Shown one piece after another: positions 29,408-38,003 of a DNA stretch of 64,000 bases. The position numbers and the translations under genes were made by a program. The stretch's first letter is position 1. Every line of letters begins with the position of its first letter. Below the pieces are notes generated by a model. That model made no database searches. It had not been told where the DNA came from and saw only the letters and a program-made list of their open reading frames with translations. Origin of the DNA: Sulfurimonas sp. SAG-AH-194-L11. GTDB taxonomy: Bacteria > Campylobacterota > Campylobacteria > Campylobacterales > Sulfurimonadaceae. The stretch covers positions 124,001 to 188,000 of the forward strand of contig NZ_JAEMVB010000001.1 in NCBI RefSeq assembly GCF_029215995.1. Reading direction: 5' to 3'.

Positions 29408-29773
29408 TTAAAATAAGCCCTCTTCATATTTAAGAGTGTTAGCAACTATGTAACATGAAGCGCTCTTTATAGTTGATATATTATAGCACTCTCCTATACC
29501 AAAAGCAAATAAATTTTCATCTTTAAGGAGATTTGCACCATCACTCATATCTATTAGGTGAAGATGAGAGTTCTCTAAAAATTTTGCATCATTTACACCA
29601 TTAAACTCTAATGTAATAGTTATCCAGTCATATGCTCTTGCACTATCTTGAACAGCGAAAGTAGCTTGAATTTGAAGGGGAGAGATAATGTTTAAAGAAC
29701 GAAACTCAGCATCTTTAAATGATGAGAAACGTTTATTAAATGCAGGGAGTTCATCTAATCTTAGAGGTTTCAA
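29408..29773 (-). CDS. Unknown protein between nrdA and fliW
   Basis: A soluble protein of about 121 residues with no family I recognise: no membrane segment or signal peptide, mixed alpha/beta composition, FGIGECYNISTIKSASCYIV near the end. The frame stays open to 29833, inside nrdA, but the TTG at 29771-29773 begins 10 bp after the nrdA stop with an AGG about 9 bp upstream; I prefer it. The longer version would add 20 residues (MLEMLKIEVW start) read in another frame from nrdA. Position suggests co-expression with nrdA, fliW and trxC. Confidence 0.65.
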   Translation of the reverse strand: MKPLRLDELPAFNKRFSSFKDAEFRSLNIISPLQIQATFAVQDSARAYDWITITLEFNGVNDAKFLENSHLHLIDMSDGANLLKDENLFAFGIGECYNISTIKSASCYIVANTLKYEEGLF

Positions 29774-29783
29774 TTTAAAGTGC

Positions 29784-32150
29784 CTACTGACAACCAACAC
29801 ACTCCATACTTCTATCTTCAACATCTCCAGCAACTTCAGGCGATTGTGAACGTAGATAATATGTAGATTTTAAGCCTAATTTCCATGCGAGCATATAGAT
29901 TTCGTTTAAGTACTTACCACTTGCCTTATCAAGAGTGATAAAGATGTTAAGTGACTGTCCTTGATCTATCCACTTTTGACGAATGGCAGCTGCTTTTATA
30001 AGTAGCGTTTGGTTGAGATCATAAGCAGGTGTATAGTAAGCCCATGTATCGGGAGAGAGCTTTGGAACAACCACTGGAATAAGACCAGATAAGTTCTCTT
30101 CAAACCATTTACGTTTAAACACTGGTTCTATAGCTTGTGTTGTTCCTGTAAGGATTGAGATAGAGCTTGTAGGAGCAACAGCCATAAGATAACCATTTCT
30201 CATACCTTGTGCTTTTACTTTTGAACGCAGGGCATCCCACTCATAGGTCGATGCAAAAAGTCCACCACGATCAACAAGGTTGATTACTTCTGCATTAGCA
30301 TGGTCTTGAGGAAAAATACCACGACTCCATTTGGAACCATTAAACTCAGGGTATGCACCCTTTTCTTTTGCTAAATCTGATGAGGCATTAATAGTGTTAT
30401 AACAAACAGACTCCATAATTTCATCAATTTTATCGAAGTGTTCTTGAGTACCCCAAGGGATAGCTTGTTCTGCTAACATTTGAGCCTCACCCATAACACC
30501 TAAACCGATAGAACGAGATTTCATGTTAGTGCGTTTTACTTTTTCAACAGGATAGAAGTTTAGGTCTATTACGTTATCCAAACATCTAACAGCAGTTGGT
30601 ACGATTCTCTCTATCTCTGCTTTTGTATTGATACGTGAGAGATTAATAGAAGCTAAGTTACAAACAGCAGTTGAACCATTTACTTTTTCTTTCTCTACTA
30701 CGAAGATTGGAAGTCCACCGAGTGAGTCTAAAGCAGTTACTTTTTTGGCATATTTTTCTATGCCGCTATCTACAGTTACAAGTTCATCTTCTTCATAGCT
30801 AACACTATCGCCATTTTCAAAAACAAACTTTATTTTGTAGTGATTTGGTTCTGTGTTTTGAAAGATTTCAGTACAGAGGTTAGAACTTCTGATGATACCA
30901 AAGTGATCATTTGGGTTAGCACGGTTAGCATTATCTTTAAAACAGAGGAATGGACTTCCTGTTTCAAAGTAAGAAGTAAGAATTTTTTTCCATAAATCTT
31001 TTGCTTTAATTTTTTCTTTTATGAGAGACTCATCTTGTTCAAGTTCAAGATAACGTTTGTTAAACTCTTCTCCATGAATATTTGTTAGTTCACGAACATC
31101 ATAAGGATCAAAAAGTGTCCAAATAGCATCTTCTTGTACACGACGCATAAACATATCATTTAACCAGAGTGATGGAAAAAGATCATGTGCTCGACGACGC
31201 TCTTCACCAGAGTTTTTCTTCAGGTCAAGAAAGTCATTTATATCTATATGCCAAGGTTCAAGATAAACAGCGATAGCACCTTTTCTTGTTCCGAGTTGAT
31301 CAACTGCAATAGCGATGTCATTTGTAATTTTAAGAAATGGAACTGTTCCACCTGCGGCATTTTTATGTCCATCAATAAATGAACCCATAGAACGGACCTG
31401 TGTCCAATCCCAACCAATTCCTCCACCAAATTTAGAGAGCATAGCCATCTCTTGGTAAGCATCAAAAATACCCTCAATGTTATCAGGAGTTGAACCGATG
31501 TAACAGGAGCTCAGTTGATGGCGTGGTGTTCTTGCATTTGAGAGTGTTGGTGTAGCAAGCATAACTTCAAATGTACTTATCATGTTATAAAACTTTACAG
31601 CCCACTCTTGACGATTTTCTTCGCGTTGTGCTAAGAACATTGCGATAGCCATAAACATATGCTGAGGAAGTTCTATAGGGTTAGAGTCTCTATCTTTTAT
31701 AAGGTATCTATCGTAAAGAGTTTTTACTCCAAGATAGTTAAACTGAAAATCACGCTCAGGTACGAGATGCTTTTCGAGCTCATCTAAATCGTACATCTCT
31801 TTTAGTCCAAGAAGTATACGACCCTCTTTTTCACCTTTTTCAAAGTATTTAGATAGTTTACAGTAACCTGTAAAACCGTTCACTTGATGGTAGAGGTTAA
31901 AGATGAAAAGACGTGATGCGACAAATGTCCAGTTTGGTGCATCGATGTCTATTTTATCAACAGCAGTTTTTATAAGAGTCTCTTGAATCTCTTTAGAAGT
32001 GATACCATCACGAAAGTGAATCTGTGCATCAACTTCTAGTTCACTCTGACTTACATTCTGTAAACCTTTAACAGCTGCAGCTGTATATTTTTGTATCTTA
32101 GAGATATCTAAAGGTTCTGTTCTACCATTTCTTTTTATTACTGTTATCAT
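29784..32150 (-). CDS. nrdA: Ribonucleoside-diphosphate reductase, alpha subunit (class I)
   Basis: Large subunit of aerobic ribonucleotide reductase, 788 residues. ATP-cone at about 1-90, then the catalytic barrel with SSCYIGS (redox Cys), the NLCTEIF active-site loop (Asn, Cys, Glu) and the tail ECVGCQ with the CxxC that passes electrons from thioredoxin. The radical-generating beta subunit (nrdB) is not in the window. A TATAAT -10 (minus, 32165-32170) and AGGAAATG site precede the ATG. trxC three genes downstream may be the electron donor. Confidence 0.95.
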   Translation of the reverse strand: MITVIKRNGRTEPLDISKIQKYTAAAVKGLQNVSQSELEVDAQIHFRDGITSKEIQETLIKTAVDKIDIDAPNWTFVASRLFIFNLYHQVNGFTGYCKLSKYFEKGEKEGRILLGLKEMYDLDELEKHLVPERDFQFNYLGVKTLYDRYLIKDRDSNPIELPQHMFMAIAMFLAQREENRQEWAVKFYNMISTFEVMLATPTLSNARTPRHQLSSCYIGSTPDNIEGIFDAYQEMAMLSKFGGGIGWDWTQVRSMGSFIDGHKNAAGGTVPFLKITNDIAIAVDQLGTRKGAIAVYLEPWHIDINDFLDLKKNSGEERRRAHDLFPSLWLNDMFMRRVQEDAIWTLFDPYDVRELTNIHGEEFNKRYLELEQDESLIKEKIKAKDLWKKILTSYFETGSPFLCFKDNANRANPNDHFGIIRSSNLCTEIFQNTEPNHYKIKFVFENGDSVSYEEDELVTVDSGIEKYAKKVTALDSLGGLPIFVVEKEKVNGSTAVCNLASINLSRINTKAEIERIVPTAVRCLDNVIDLNFYPVEKVKRTNMKSRSIGLGVMGEAQMLAEQAIPWGTQEHFDKIDEIMESVCYNTINASSDLAKEKGAYPEFNGSKWSRGIFPQDHANAEVINLVDRGGLFASTYEWDALRSKVKAQGMRNGYLMAVAPTSSISILTGTTQAIEPVFKRKWFEENLSGLIPVVVPKLSPDTWAYYTPAYDLNQTLLIKAAAIRQKWIDQGQSLNIFITLDKASGKYLNEIYMLAWKLGLKSTYYLRSQSPEVAGDVEDRSMECVGCQ

Positions 32151-32154
32151 TTAC

Positions 32155-32370
32155 ATTTCCTAGCATTATAAATCTTCAGATCTTTTACTTAATATAGTTA
32201 AATAAGAAAGATTCTATTCCCTTTCTTATAGCTAAATTATTTTATCCTAATTCGCTTAAAATCTATTGAATTTAAGAGATTTTTTTTGAGATTAAGTTGG
32301 TATTGAATATGTATTATTTAGGCTAATACTAAGCATAACCAAAGTGGTTATGCTAGAGGGATTTTTATGG
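32155..32370 (-). promoter_or_regulatory. nrdA promoter region with inverted repeat and purB-side hairpin
   Basis: A 220-bp gap between purB and nrdA. On minus: TATAAT at 32165-32170 for nrdA. A 9-bp inverted repeat, ATAAGAAAG (32202-32210) with CTTTCTTAT (32221-32229), lies just upstream and could be an operator. A separate hairpin, AGCATAACC (32332-32340) with GGTTATGCT (32346-32354), stands 17 bp past the purB stop and is probably its terminator, though no long U-run follows. No classic NrdR box was recognised. Confidence 0.5.
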
Positions 32371-33699
32371 TTATTTAAAAACACGTTTAAAAATATTATC
32401 TACATTTTTAGTGTAATAGTCGTAGTTAAAACACTCACGAATTTCTTTTTCACTTAATGATTTACGTAACTCTTCATCTGCTAAGAGATGGTTGAGATAG
32501 AGTGACTCACCATTTTCATTTGTAGTAGCACGACCAGCTTGAATCTCTTCCCAAACTTTCATCGCATTTCTTTGAACTATTCTATAAGCATCTTCACGAG
32601 AAACACCTTGAAGTGGAAGTTCAAGTAAAACACGTTGAGAGAAAACAAGCCCACCCGTTAGGTTTAAGTTTTTCATCATATTTTCAGGAAATACTGTAAG
32701 GTTTGCTATAACGTTATTCATACGGTGAAGCATAAAGTCCATAGTAATAAAAGCATCAGGTAACCAAAAACGTTCAGTTGAAGAGTGGCTGATGTCACGC
32801 TCATGCCATAGTGCTACATTTTCCATTGCAGGTGCAGCATATGCACGAATCATACGTGCTAAACCAGTAATGTTCTCAGTAAGAATTGGATTACGTTTGT
32901 GAGGCATTGCGGAAGAACCTTTTTGCCCTTTTGCAAAGAACTCTTCAGCCTCATATACTTCTGTACGCTGAAGATGTCTTACTTGAACAGCAAACTTTTC
33001 TACCGAAGAAGCTAGTAGTGCTAGAGTAGTTGCAAGTCTTGCATAACGGTCACGATGAACAACTTGGTTTGAACAAGGTTCAGATTTAAGTCCTAACTCC
33101 TCCATAGCATACTCTTCAAGTTCTAGTGGTGCATGTGCAAAGTTACCCATAGCTCCAGAGATTTGTCCTACTGCTATAACATCCATAGTCTGCTCAAGAT
33201 TTAAAAGGTGACGAGCTACTTCATCATACCAAACTGCAAGTGTTAGACCAAAAGTTATAGGTTCACCATGGATACCATGAGAACGACCAACCATTAAAGT
33301 CATTTTATGTTCAAGAGCTCTCTTCTTGATAGATTCCATTAATGTTTTTACATCATCAATGATAATGTTTAGAGAGTCTCTCATCTGAATCGCAACTCCA
33401 GTGTCCACTGCATCAGAAGAAGTCATACCATAGTGGAACCATCTTGACTCTTCACCAAGGCTTTCAGATACACTTGTGTTAAATGCGATAAGATCATGTT
33501 TTGTAACTGCTTCTATCTCTTCTATACGTTCAACTGAAAATGTAGCATTTTTAACAATCTTATCTGCATCTTCTTGAGGAATTTTTCCTAACTTTGCCCA
33601 AGCTTTTACAGCTGCTTTTTCTACTTCAAGCCATGCTGCATATCTTGCATGCTGTGTCCATTTCGCTGCCATCTCTGGACGTGAATATCTTTCTACCAT
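32371..33699 (-). CDS. purB: Adenylosuccinate lyase
   Basis: Purine biosynthesis enzyme that releases fumarate from SAICAR and adenylosuccinate; 442 residues, normal length. Signature SSAMPHKRNP (about 268-277), the TSSDAVDTG segment near residue 95 and GRSHGIHGEPITFG near 140 contain the expected catalytic residues. Stands alone on minus, divergent from the pseudouridine synthase gene. Confidence 0.97.
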   Translation of the reverse strand: MVERYSRPEMAAKWTQHARYAAWLEVEKAAVKAWAKLGKIPQEDADKIVKNATFSVERIEEIEAVTKHDLIAFNTSVSESLGEESRWFHYGMTSSDAVDTGVAIQMRDSLNIIIDDVKTLMESIKKRALEHKMTLMVGRSHGIHGEPITFGLTLAVWYDEVARHLLNLEQTMDVIAVGQISGAMGNFAHAPLELEEYAMEELGLKSEPCSNQVVHRDRYARLATTLALLASSVEKFAVQVRHLQRTEVYEAEEFFAKGQKGSSAMPHKRNPILTENITGLARMIRAYAAPAMENVALWHERDISHSSTERFWLPDAFITMDFMLHRMNNVIANLTVFPENMMKNLNLTGGLVFSQRVLLELPLQGVSREDAYRIVQRNAMKVWEEIQAGRATTNENGESLYLNHLLADEELRKSLSEKEIRECFNYDYYTKNVDNIFKRVFK

Positions 33700-33810
33700 T
33701 TCAATACCTTTTTATTGCGCTAAAATTCGCTTTATATATGAATAGTATTTTACTTGAATTTTCATAATAAACTAATTAAGTGCAGAGACTTAAATACCAA
33801 AGGACTTTAT

Positions 33811-34743
33811 GTGCCATTTGTAAAGAATAAATATTTTGTAGAGAAAAAACAGAGAGCAGTTTTTTATATAGTAAATGAACTTGGCTACACTCAAAGAGAG
33901 GCACAGCGTTTTATATCTAAAGGTAGAGTGCTTGTAGATGGTGAGAAGATGCTTAAAACTGCTGGAGAGATAGAGGGAGAGATAGAGTTTATTTATTTTG
34001 AGCCTATTACGAAAGGTCTCAAGAATACTTATGAGTCAGAAGAGTTTGTAGTGTTTGATAAACCAAGTGGAGTTCTTGTTCATCCTCAAACAAAACGAAC
34101 ACCCTACTCTCTTATAGATGAGTTAAAATTTCAGTATGGGCGGGATGCAAATATTGCTCATCGTATCGACCAGGAGACAAGTGGATTAGTTTTATGTGCT
34201 AAAAATAAAATAAGTGAACGTAAAATAAAGATGATGTTTCAAGAGAGAGATATGAAAAAAAAATATCTTGCTATGGTACATGGGGAGATGAAAGAGTCTC
34301 TTGTTGTTGAAGCTCCACTCCTGCGTTCACAAGACCAATCAAGTGCAATGGTGAGAATGGTTGTAAAGGTACACGAAGATGGCAAAGCATCTAAGACAAG
34401 TTTTAAACCCTTAGAGTATTTTGCAGATAAAGATATGACACTTGTAGAATGTTCTCCTTATACTGGAAGACAGCACCAGATACGTGTGCATCTGTTTCAC
34501 GTGAAACATACGATTGTGGGTGAACCAATTTATGGACAGAGTGAAGAGATGCTTGTAAAGTTTTTAGATAAAGAACTTTCACCATTAGATAGGATAAGTA
34601 ATGGCGGAGCATCAAGATTACTCTTACATGCTTGTGAACTTGAGTTTGAGTTAGATTCAATTGTTTATCATATTAAAAGTAAGACTGACTTCTTAAAGGT
34701 CTGTATTGATAGTATGAATGTGAATAACTTTTTAACAGAATAG
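33811..34743 (+). CDS. RluA-family pseudouridine synthase
   Basis: RNA pseudouridine synthase of about 310 residues with an N-terminal S4-like RNA-binding segment (YTQREAQRFISKGRVLVDG) and the catalytic HRIDQETSGLVLCAKN motif (Asp nucleophile in RID). TGRQHQIRVHLF is the usual second motif. I use GTG at 33811, with AAAGGA six bases upstream; an in-frame TTG at 33754 has no ribosome site. Target is rRNA or tRNA uridine, not deducible. Its coding sequence carries a perfect parS site at 34493-34508. Confidence 0.9.
   Translation: MPFVKNKYFVEKKQRAVFYIVNELGYTQREAQRFISKGRVLVDGEKMLKTAGEIEGEIEFIYFEPITKGLKNTYESEEFVVFDKPSGVLVHPQTKRTPYSLIDELKFQYGRDANIAHRIDQETSGLVLCAKNKISERKIKMMFQERDMKKKYLAMVHGEMKESLVVEAPLLRSQDQSSAMVRMVVKVHEDGKASKTSFKPLEYFADKDMTLVECSPYTGRQHQIRVHLFHVKHTIVGEPIYGQSEEMLVKFLDKELSPLDRISNGGASRLLLHACELEFELDSIVYHIKSKTDFLKVCIDSMNVNNFLTE
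34493..34508. other. parS centromere-like site (ParB binding)
   Basis: The 16-bp palindrome TGTTTCACGTGAAACA is identical to the canonical bacterial parS. It lies within codons for LFHVKH of the pseudouridine synthase gene, about 16 kb from dnaA, as expected for an origin-proximal ParB loading site. parA/parB are not in the window. Confidence 0.88.
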
Positions 34744-34774
34744 TCTTAGATTATAACTATTATTATTTTTATTT

Positions 34775-34798
34775 TAAAGCCCTATATTTAGGCCTTTA
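34775..34798 (+). terminator. Hairpin downstream of pseudouridine synthase gene
   Basis: TAAAGCCCTA (34775-34784) and TAGGCCTTTA (34789-34798) form a stem of nine pairs with one C-C mismatch and a 4-base loop, 31 bp past the stop. Likely transcription terminator or RNA end-stabiliser; no strong T-run follows. Confidence 0.5.
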
Positions 34799-34890
34799 AA
34801 GGAAGAATAAATCTCTTTTAAGGGTAGATTAATATAAATTTTTTCTTAAATATAAAAAGAATTTTACAATTTACCATGTAGATATGGGTC

Positions 34891-34925
34891 TATTATTCAC
34901 AAGTTAGAACACTGTGTGAATAATA
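34891..34925. other. Inverted pair of DnaA boxes in a 380-bp gene-free region
   Basis: TATTATTCACA (34891-34901) and TGTGAATAATA (34915-34925) are a perfect 11-bp inverted repeat with a 13-bp spacer; each arm contains a full TTATTCACA DnaA box. About 120 bp of very AT-rich DNA follows. The whole gap 34744-35123 has no gene. It may be a second origin element or a DnaA-titrating site, 16 kb from dnaA. Confidence 0.55.
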
Positions 34926-35041
34926 CACACTCTTATATAGATTTTATAATTTTGGAAGAATAGAAATATTTTTTAAGAGATTTTTTGAGAAAAGTCAGTT
35001 TTTTTAGCAAGATTTATTTTGTTATTTGTTTATAAGAAAAG

Positions 35042-35100
35042 TATGATATTATTACACTCAGAGACGGCCTCCCTGGTGTGTTGGTCGTTTTGCTTCACGA
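35042..35100 (+). ncRNA. Possible small RNA: GC-rich island after a -10-like element
   Basis: TATGAT at about 35042-35047 is followed by a GC-rich stretch (about 35061-35090) standing out from the AT-rich gap. ACGGCC pairs with GGTCGT (one G-U) around a CTCCCTGGTGTGTT loop, then TTTT follows. The CCTGGTGTGTT string recalls the 5' end of 6S RNAs, but no matching 3' arm is found. Weak call. Confidence 0.2.
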
Positions 35101-35123
35101 AGAGAATAAATCCCTTCATTCTT

Positions 35124-35360
35124 TTAAACTCCGTTATATCTTTTAATAATTTTTTTAACACGTGCTCTAAGGTTTCGTAGTGCATCTGAACTCGTTTTAC
35201 CATCTGCAGTTAAGTTCTCAAAGTCATCACCAAGTTGTGCTTTAGCAATCCAACCTATTTTGTTATGGTACTTAATACCAACAAAACGTATATCACCAAA
35301 GTGACCCTTACAAAGTTTGTATATCTCTTTTATTCTATCTGAATCCATTTTTTCTGCCAT
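35124..35360 (-). CDS. Small conserved-looking protein, function unknown
   Basis: A 78-residue soluble basic protein (MAEKMDSDRIKEIYKLC start, C-terminal RNLRARVKKIIKRYNGV). No signal, no membrane helix, no motif I recognise; the Arg/Lys-rich C-terminal helix could bind nucleic acid, which is only a guess. AAGGAATTAAT precedes the ATG. It stands alone on minus, 64 bp past the end of the 36-residue gene. Confidence 0.6.
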   Translation of the reverse strand: MAEKMDSDRIKEIYKLCKGHFGDIRFVGIKYHNKIGWIAKAQLGDDFENLTADGKTSSDALRNLRARVKKIIKRYNGV

Positions 35361-35424
35361 AATTAATTCCTTGAATTTATTTTGATATATTTTAGCATAT
35401 TTAGAGTGTAACTTTGGTTATGTC

Positions 35425-35535
35425 CTATTTATCCTCATCTTTGAGTGCATAGTACATAAAACCACCTACCCCTATTAAAAAAACGATTACTATTAAAATC
35501 ATTTCCGCTATATCTACACTACTAATTGAATTCAT
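35425..35535 (-). CDS. 36-residue single-pass membrane protein
   Basis: A short gene whose ATG shares one base with the rlmN stop (TAATG) and has a GGAGAAATATA ribosome site inside the rlmN tail. The product has an acidic/polar head (MNSISSVDIAEM), one membrane helix (about 13-30, MILIVIVFLIGVGGFMYY) and a charged tail ALKDEDK. In size and layout it resembles small helper proteins such as CcoS/CcoQ of cbb3 oxidase, but I make no such call. Good start signal and coupling make it likely real. Confidence 0.6.
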   Translation of the reverse strand: MNSISSVDIAEMILIVIVFLIGVGGFMYYALKDEDK

Positions 35536-36611
35536 TATATTTCTCCTTCGACTTTTTCTTTTAGTTGACCACATGCAGCACTGATATCTATGCCCTTAGA
35601 ATCACGAATAGTACATAATAAACCATGTTTTACTAAATACTCCTGAAAAGACAACATAGAAGCTTTTGAAGGTCTCTCATAAGGAGTGTCTGGATAAGGA
35701 TTAAAGTAGATAAGGTTTACCTTAGCTTTAATATCGGCTAGGAGCTTAACAAGCTTCTTTGCACTTCCTATATCATCGTTTTTCCCTTTTATAACAAGGT
35801 ACTCAAACATAACGCGCTTACGTGTGTCAATTGGAAAGCGTTTTACAGCATCCATAATCGACTGTATATTATGTGCCTTGTTCATAGGTATAAGCTCACT
35901 TCTCAGTTTATCATCGACTGCATGAAGTGATATAGCGATATGAACACCTAAATCCATCTCTCCGAGTTTATCTATCTTTGAACTAAGTCCACTTGTACTA
36001 ACAGTTTGGCGTTTAGCACCTATACTTAGACCCTCATCTTCTTTAAAAATTTCAATTGCTTTGGCTAAGTTTGTTAGGTTGTCAAGTGGTTCACCCATTC
36101 CCATATAAACAATGTTTATTTTACGAGAGTGTTTGTGTTTGTTATCGCGTTTGAGTGTTACTACTTGAGCAACAATTTCACCAGCACTAAGATCTCTAGT
36201 AAATCCACCCTTAGCTGTTAGACAAAACGTACAGCCTACTTTACAGCCTACTTGTGTAGAAACACAGATAGTATATTTTGCTTCTTGACATACATTTCCT
36301 GATTCATCAAGCTGTTCATCTTTCATCTTCAACCAAACAGCCTCCATAGTTTTTCCATCTTGAAGCTCTAAGAGATACTTTATTGTTCCATCAGTAGATT
36401 CTTCTTTGTTTTTGATTCTAAGAGGATTGACAAGGTACTTTTGGCTTAACTTTTCTTTCATAAGCTTAGGAACATTTTTCATCTCTTCATAGTTTGAGGA
36501 GTAGTGATGATAGAGCCAGCCGTATATCTGCTTGACTCTAAACTTTGGTGATATTAGTGACTCCAGCTCTTTAAGAGTGTAGTCCATTAGAGATGGTTTT
36601 AACTCACTCAT
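35535..36611 (-). CDS. rlmN: 23S rRNA/tRNA adenine C2-methyltransferase RlmN
   Basis: Radical-SAM methyltransferase acting on A2503 of 23S rRNA and A37 of some tRNAs. 358 residues. The iron-sulfur cluster motif is CKVGCTFC (about 122-129), followed by GGFTRDLSAGEI, the MGMGEPLDN motif and C-terminal ISAACGQL with the catalytic Cys. The ATG overlaps the stop of the upstream phosphorylase-like gene (ATGA), and its stop overlaps the small membrane-protein start. Confidence 0.97.
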   Translation of the reverse strand: MSELKPSLMDYTLKELESLISPKFRVKQIYGWLYHHYSSNYEEMKNVPKLMKEKLSQKYLVNPLRIKNKEESTDGTIKYLLELQDGKTMEAVWLKMKDEQLDESGNVCQEAKYTICVSTQVGCKVGCTFCLTAKGGFTRDLSAGEIVAQVVTLKRDNKHKHSRKINIVYMGMGEPLDNLTNLAKAIEIFKEDEGLSIGAKRQTVSTSGLSSKIDKLGEMDLGVHIAISLHAVDDKLRSELIPMNKAHNIQSIMDAVKRFPIDTRKRVMFEYLVIKGKNDDIGSAKKLVKLLADIKAKVNLIYFNPYPDTPYERPSKASMLSFQEYLVKHGLLCTIRDSKGIDISAACGQLKEKVEGEI

Positions 36612-37150
36612 TTTTTTGTTAGCTCATTTATACGTTTTTTAACATGCTCTGCAAGTAGTTTTTTTGCTTCTTCATGGTTTGCTAAGAAATCCTTATGAGC
36701 GTTAGTGTTAGTAAAGTTGGTAATACAAAAGACTCCACCTGCAGGTATATTAAACTCTTGTGCAATTTTTAAAACAGCAAAAAATTCCATATTTTCTATA
36801 CCTACACCAAACTTTAAAAAGTTTTTTGTTAGTTCCGCATTTGTGCTTATATAGTTAGAAGAGTTTACTACTATATCTTTTACGTTAGTTAGGTTAGTTG
36901 TAACAACATTATCTAAAGGTGTGTATGCATCGTTAGATAAAAATGCAAGCTCAATGTTTGATGCTGTTTTACTCTCAATAATGTCAAATATTTTAGCATC
37001 TCCATACGATCCAGCACTTCCAACAAAGAGTATAAACTCTGGTTTGTCAAATAGACATAGTCTTGTTAGGTTCATGGCTATTTCTACTAGTCCAACACCC
37101 ATTGGTTGTGCAAAGTTAAAAGTCTCATTATTTCCGGCACAAATTATCAT
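36608..37150 (-). CDS. Nucleoside phosphorylase-superfamily protein
   Basis: A 180-residue protein of the PNP/UDP phosphorylase (MTAN-like) fold: LFVGSAGSYGD matches the phosphate-binding region and GVGIENMEFFAVLKIA holds the Met-Glu motif that binds ribose. It is shorter than typical MTAN/PNP (about 230 residues) and lacks some N-terminal strands. Hydrolysis or phosphorolysis of a purine nucleoside, or a futalosine/MTA-related step, is likely, but the substrate is unknown. Lies between hisF and rlmN in one minus-strand operon. Confidence 0.72.
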   Translation of the reverse strand: MIICAGNNETFNFAQPMGVGLVEIAMNLTRLCLFDKPEFILFVGSAGSYGDAKIFDIIESKTASNIELAFLSNDAYTPLDNVVTTNLTNVKDIVVNSSNYISTNAELTKNFLKFGVGIENMEFFAVLKIAQEFNIPAGGVFCITNFTNTNAHKDFLANHEEAKKLLAEHVKKRINELTKK

Positions 37151-37167
37151 TAATTTTCCTTAGTTTT

Positions 37168-37929
37168 TTATAGTCGTACTGGTATATTCTGATCATGTAA
37201 ATAATGTTTTAAATCCATGATATCTATCTCTTTATAGTGAAAGATTGAAGCAGCAAGTGCAGCATCAGCACCGTGATCAAAAGCATCTTTTATATGCTCC
37301 ATAGTCCCTGCTCCACCACTTGCTATAACTGGTACATTTACAGCCTTACTTATCTGCTGGGTAATGTTAAGCTCAAATCCTGCTTTTGTACCATCGGCAT
37401 CCATAGATGTTAGAAGTATTTCACCACTTCCACGTGCAACTACTTCTTTAGCCCACTCTACAGCATTAAGACCTGTATCAACACGACCACCATTTAAAAA
37501 GACATGGTATTTTCCACTCTCTGTACGCTTTACATCTATTGCAGTAACTATACACTGAGAACCAAAACGCTTTGAGCTTTCATTTATAAGTTCTGGGCGT
37601 TTGATAGCAGCTGAGTTTAGACTTACTTTATCACAACCTACATTGAGGAGTTTATAGATATCATCTAGTTTGCGAATTCCACCACCAACGGTTAGTGGTA
37701 TGAAAATTTCTCGTGCAACCTCGGCAACTATATCTACTATAGTATCGCGGTTATCACTTGAAGCAGTTATATCTAAAAAGGTCAACTCATCTGCACCCTC
37801 TTCATTATAGCGACGTGCTACTTCTACAGGATCACCTGCATCTTTAAGACCAACAAAGTTAACACCTTTAACTACTCGTCCATCTTTTACATCTAAACAA
37901 GGAATAATTCTTTTTGCAAAATAATTCAT
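37168..37929 (-). CDS. hisF: Imidazole glycerol phosphate synthase, cyclase subunit HisF
   Basis: TIM-barrel subunit of IGP synthase in histidine synthesis, 253 residues. [12 protein letters not shown] holds the first catalytic Asp (about 11) and [11 protein letters not shown] the second (about 130); phosphate-binding VGGGIR and ASGGAG are present. The partner hisH is not in the window. First gene of a hisF - phosphorylase-like - rlmN - small membrane protein run. Confidence 0.97.
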   Translation of the reverse strand: MNYFAKRIIPCLDVKDGRVVKGVNFVGLKDAGDPVEVARRYNEEGADELTFLDITASSDNRDTIVDIVAEVAREIFIPLTVGGGIRKLDDIYKLLNVGCDKVSLNSAAIKRPELINESSKRFGSQCIVTAIDVKRTESGKYHVFLNGGRVDTGLNAVEWAKEVVARGSGEILLTSMDADGTKAGFELNITQQISKAVNVPVIASGGAGTMEHIKDAFDHGADAALAASIFHYKEIDIMDLKHYLHDQNIPVRL

Positions 37930-38003
37930 ACTTTAGGTACCTTATATTATATATTTTGAATTATACAATTTTAGACTTATAATTTAGTAACAAAAATCAG
38001 TTA

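Noticed and set aside
33754-33810. TTG as start of the pseudouridine synthase
   Set aside because: No ribosome site; GTG at 33811 has AAAGGA at the right distance and the extra 19 residues do not resemble the family.
34744-35123. A tRNA or 4.5S RNA in the gene-free gap
   Set aside because: No cloverleaf, no GGTTCGAATCC-like T-arm, and no GGAAGCAGCC-type SRP motif is present.
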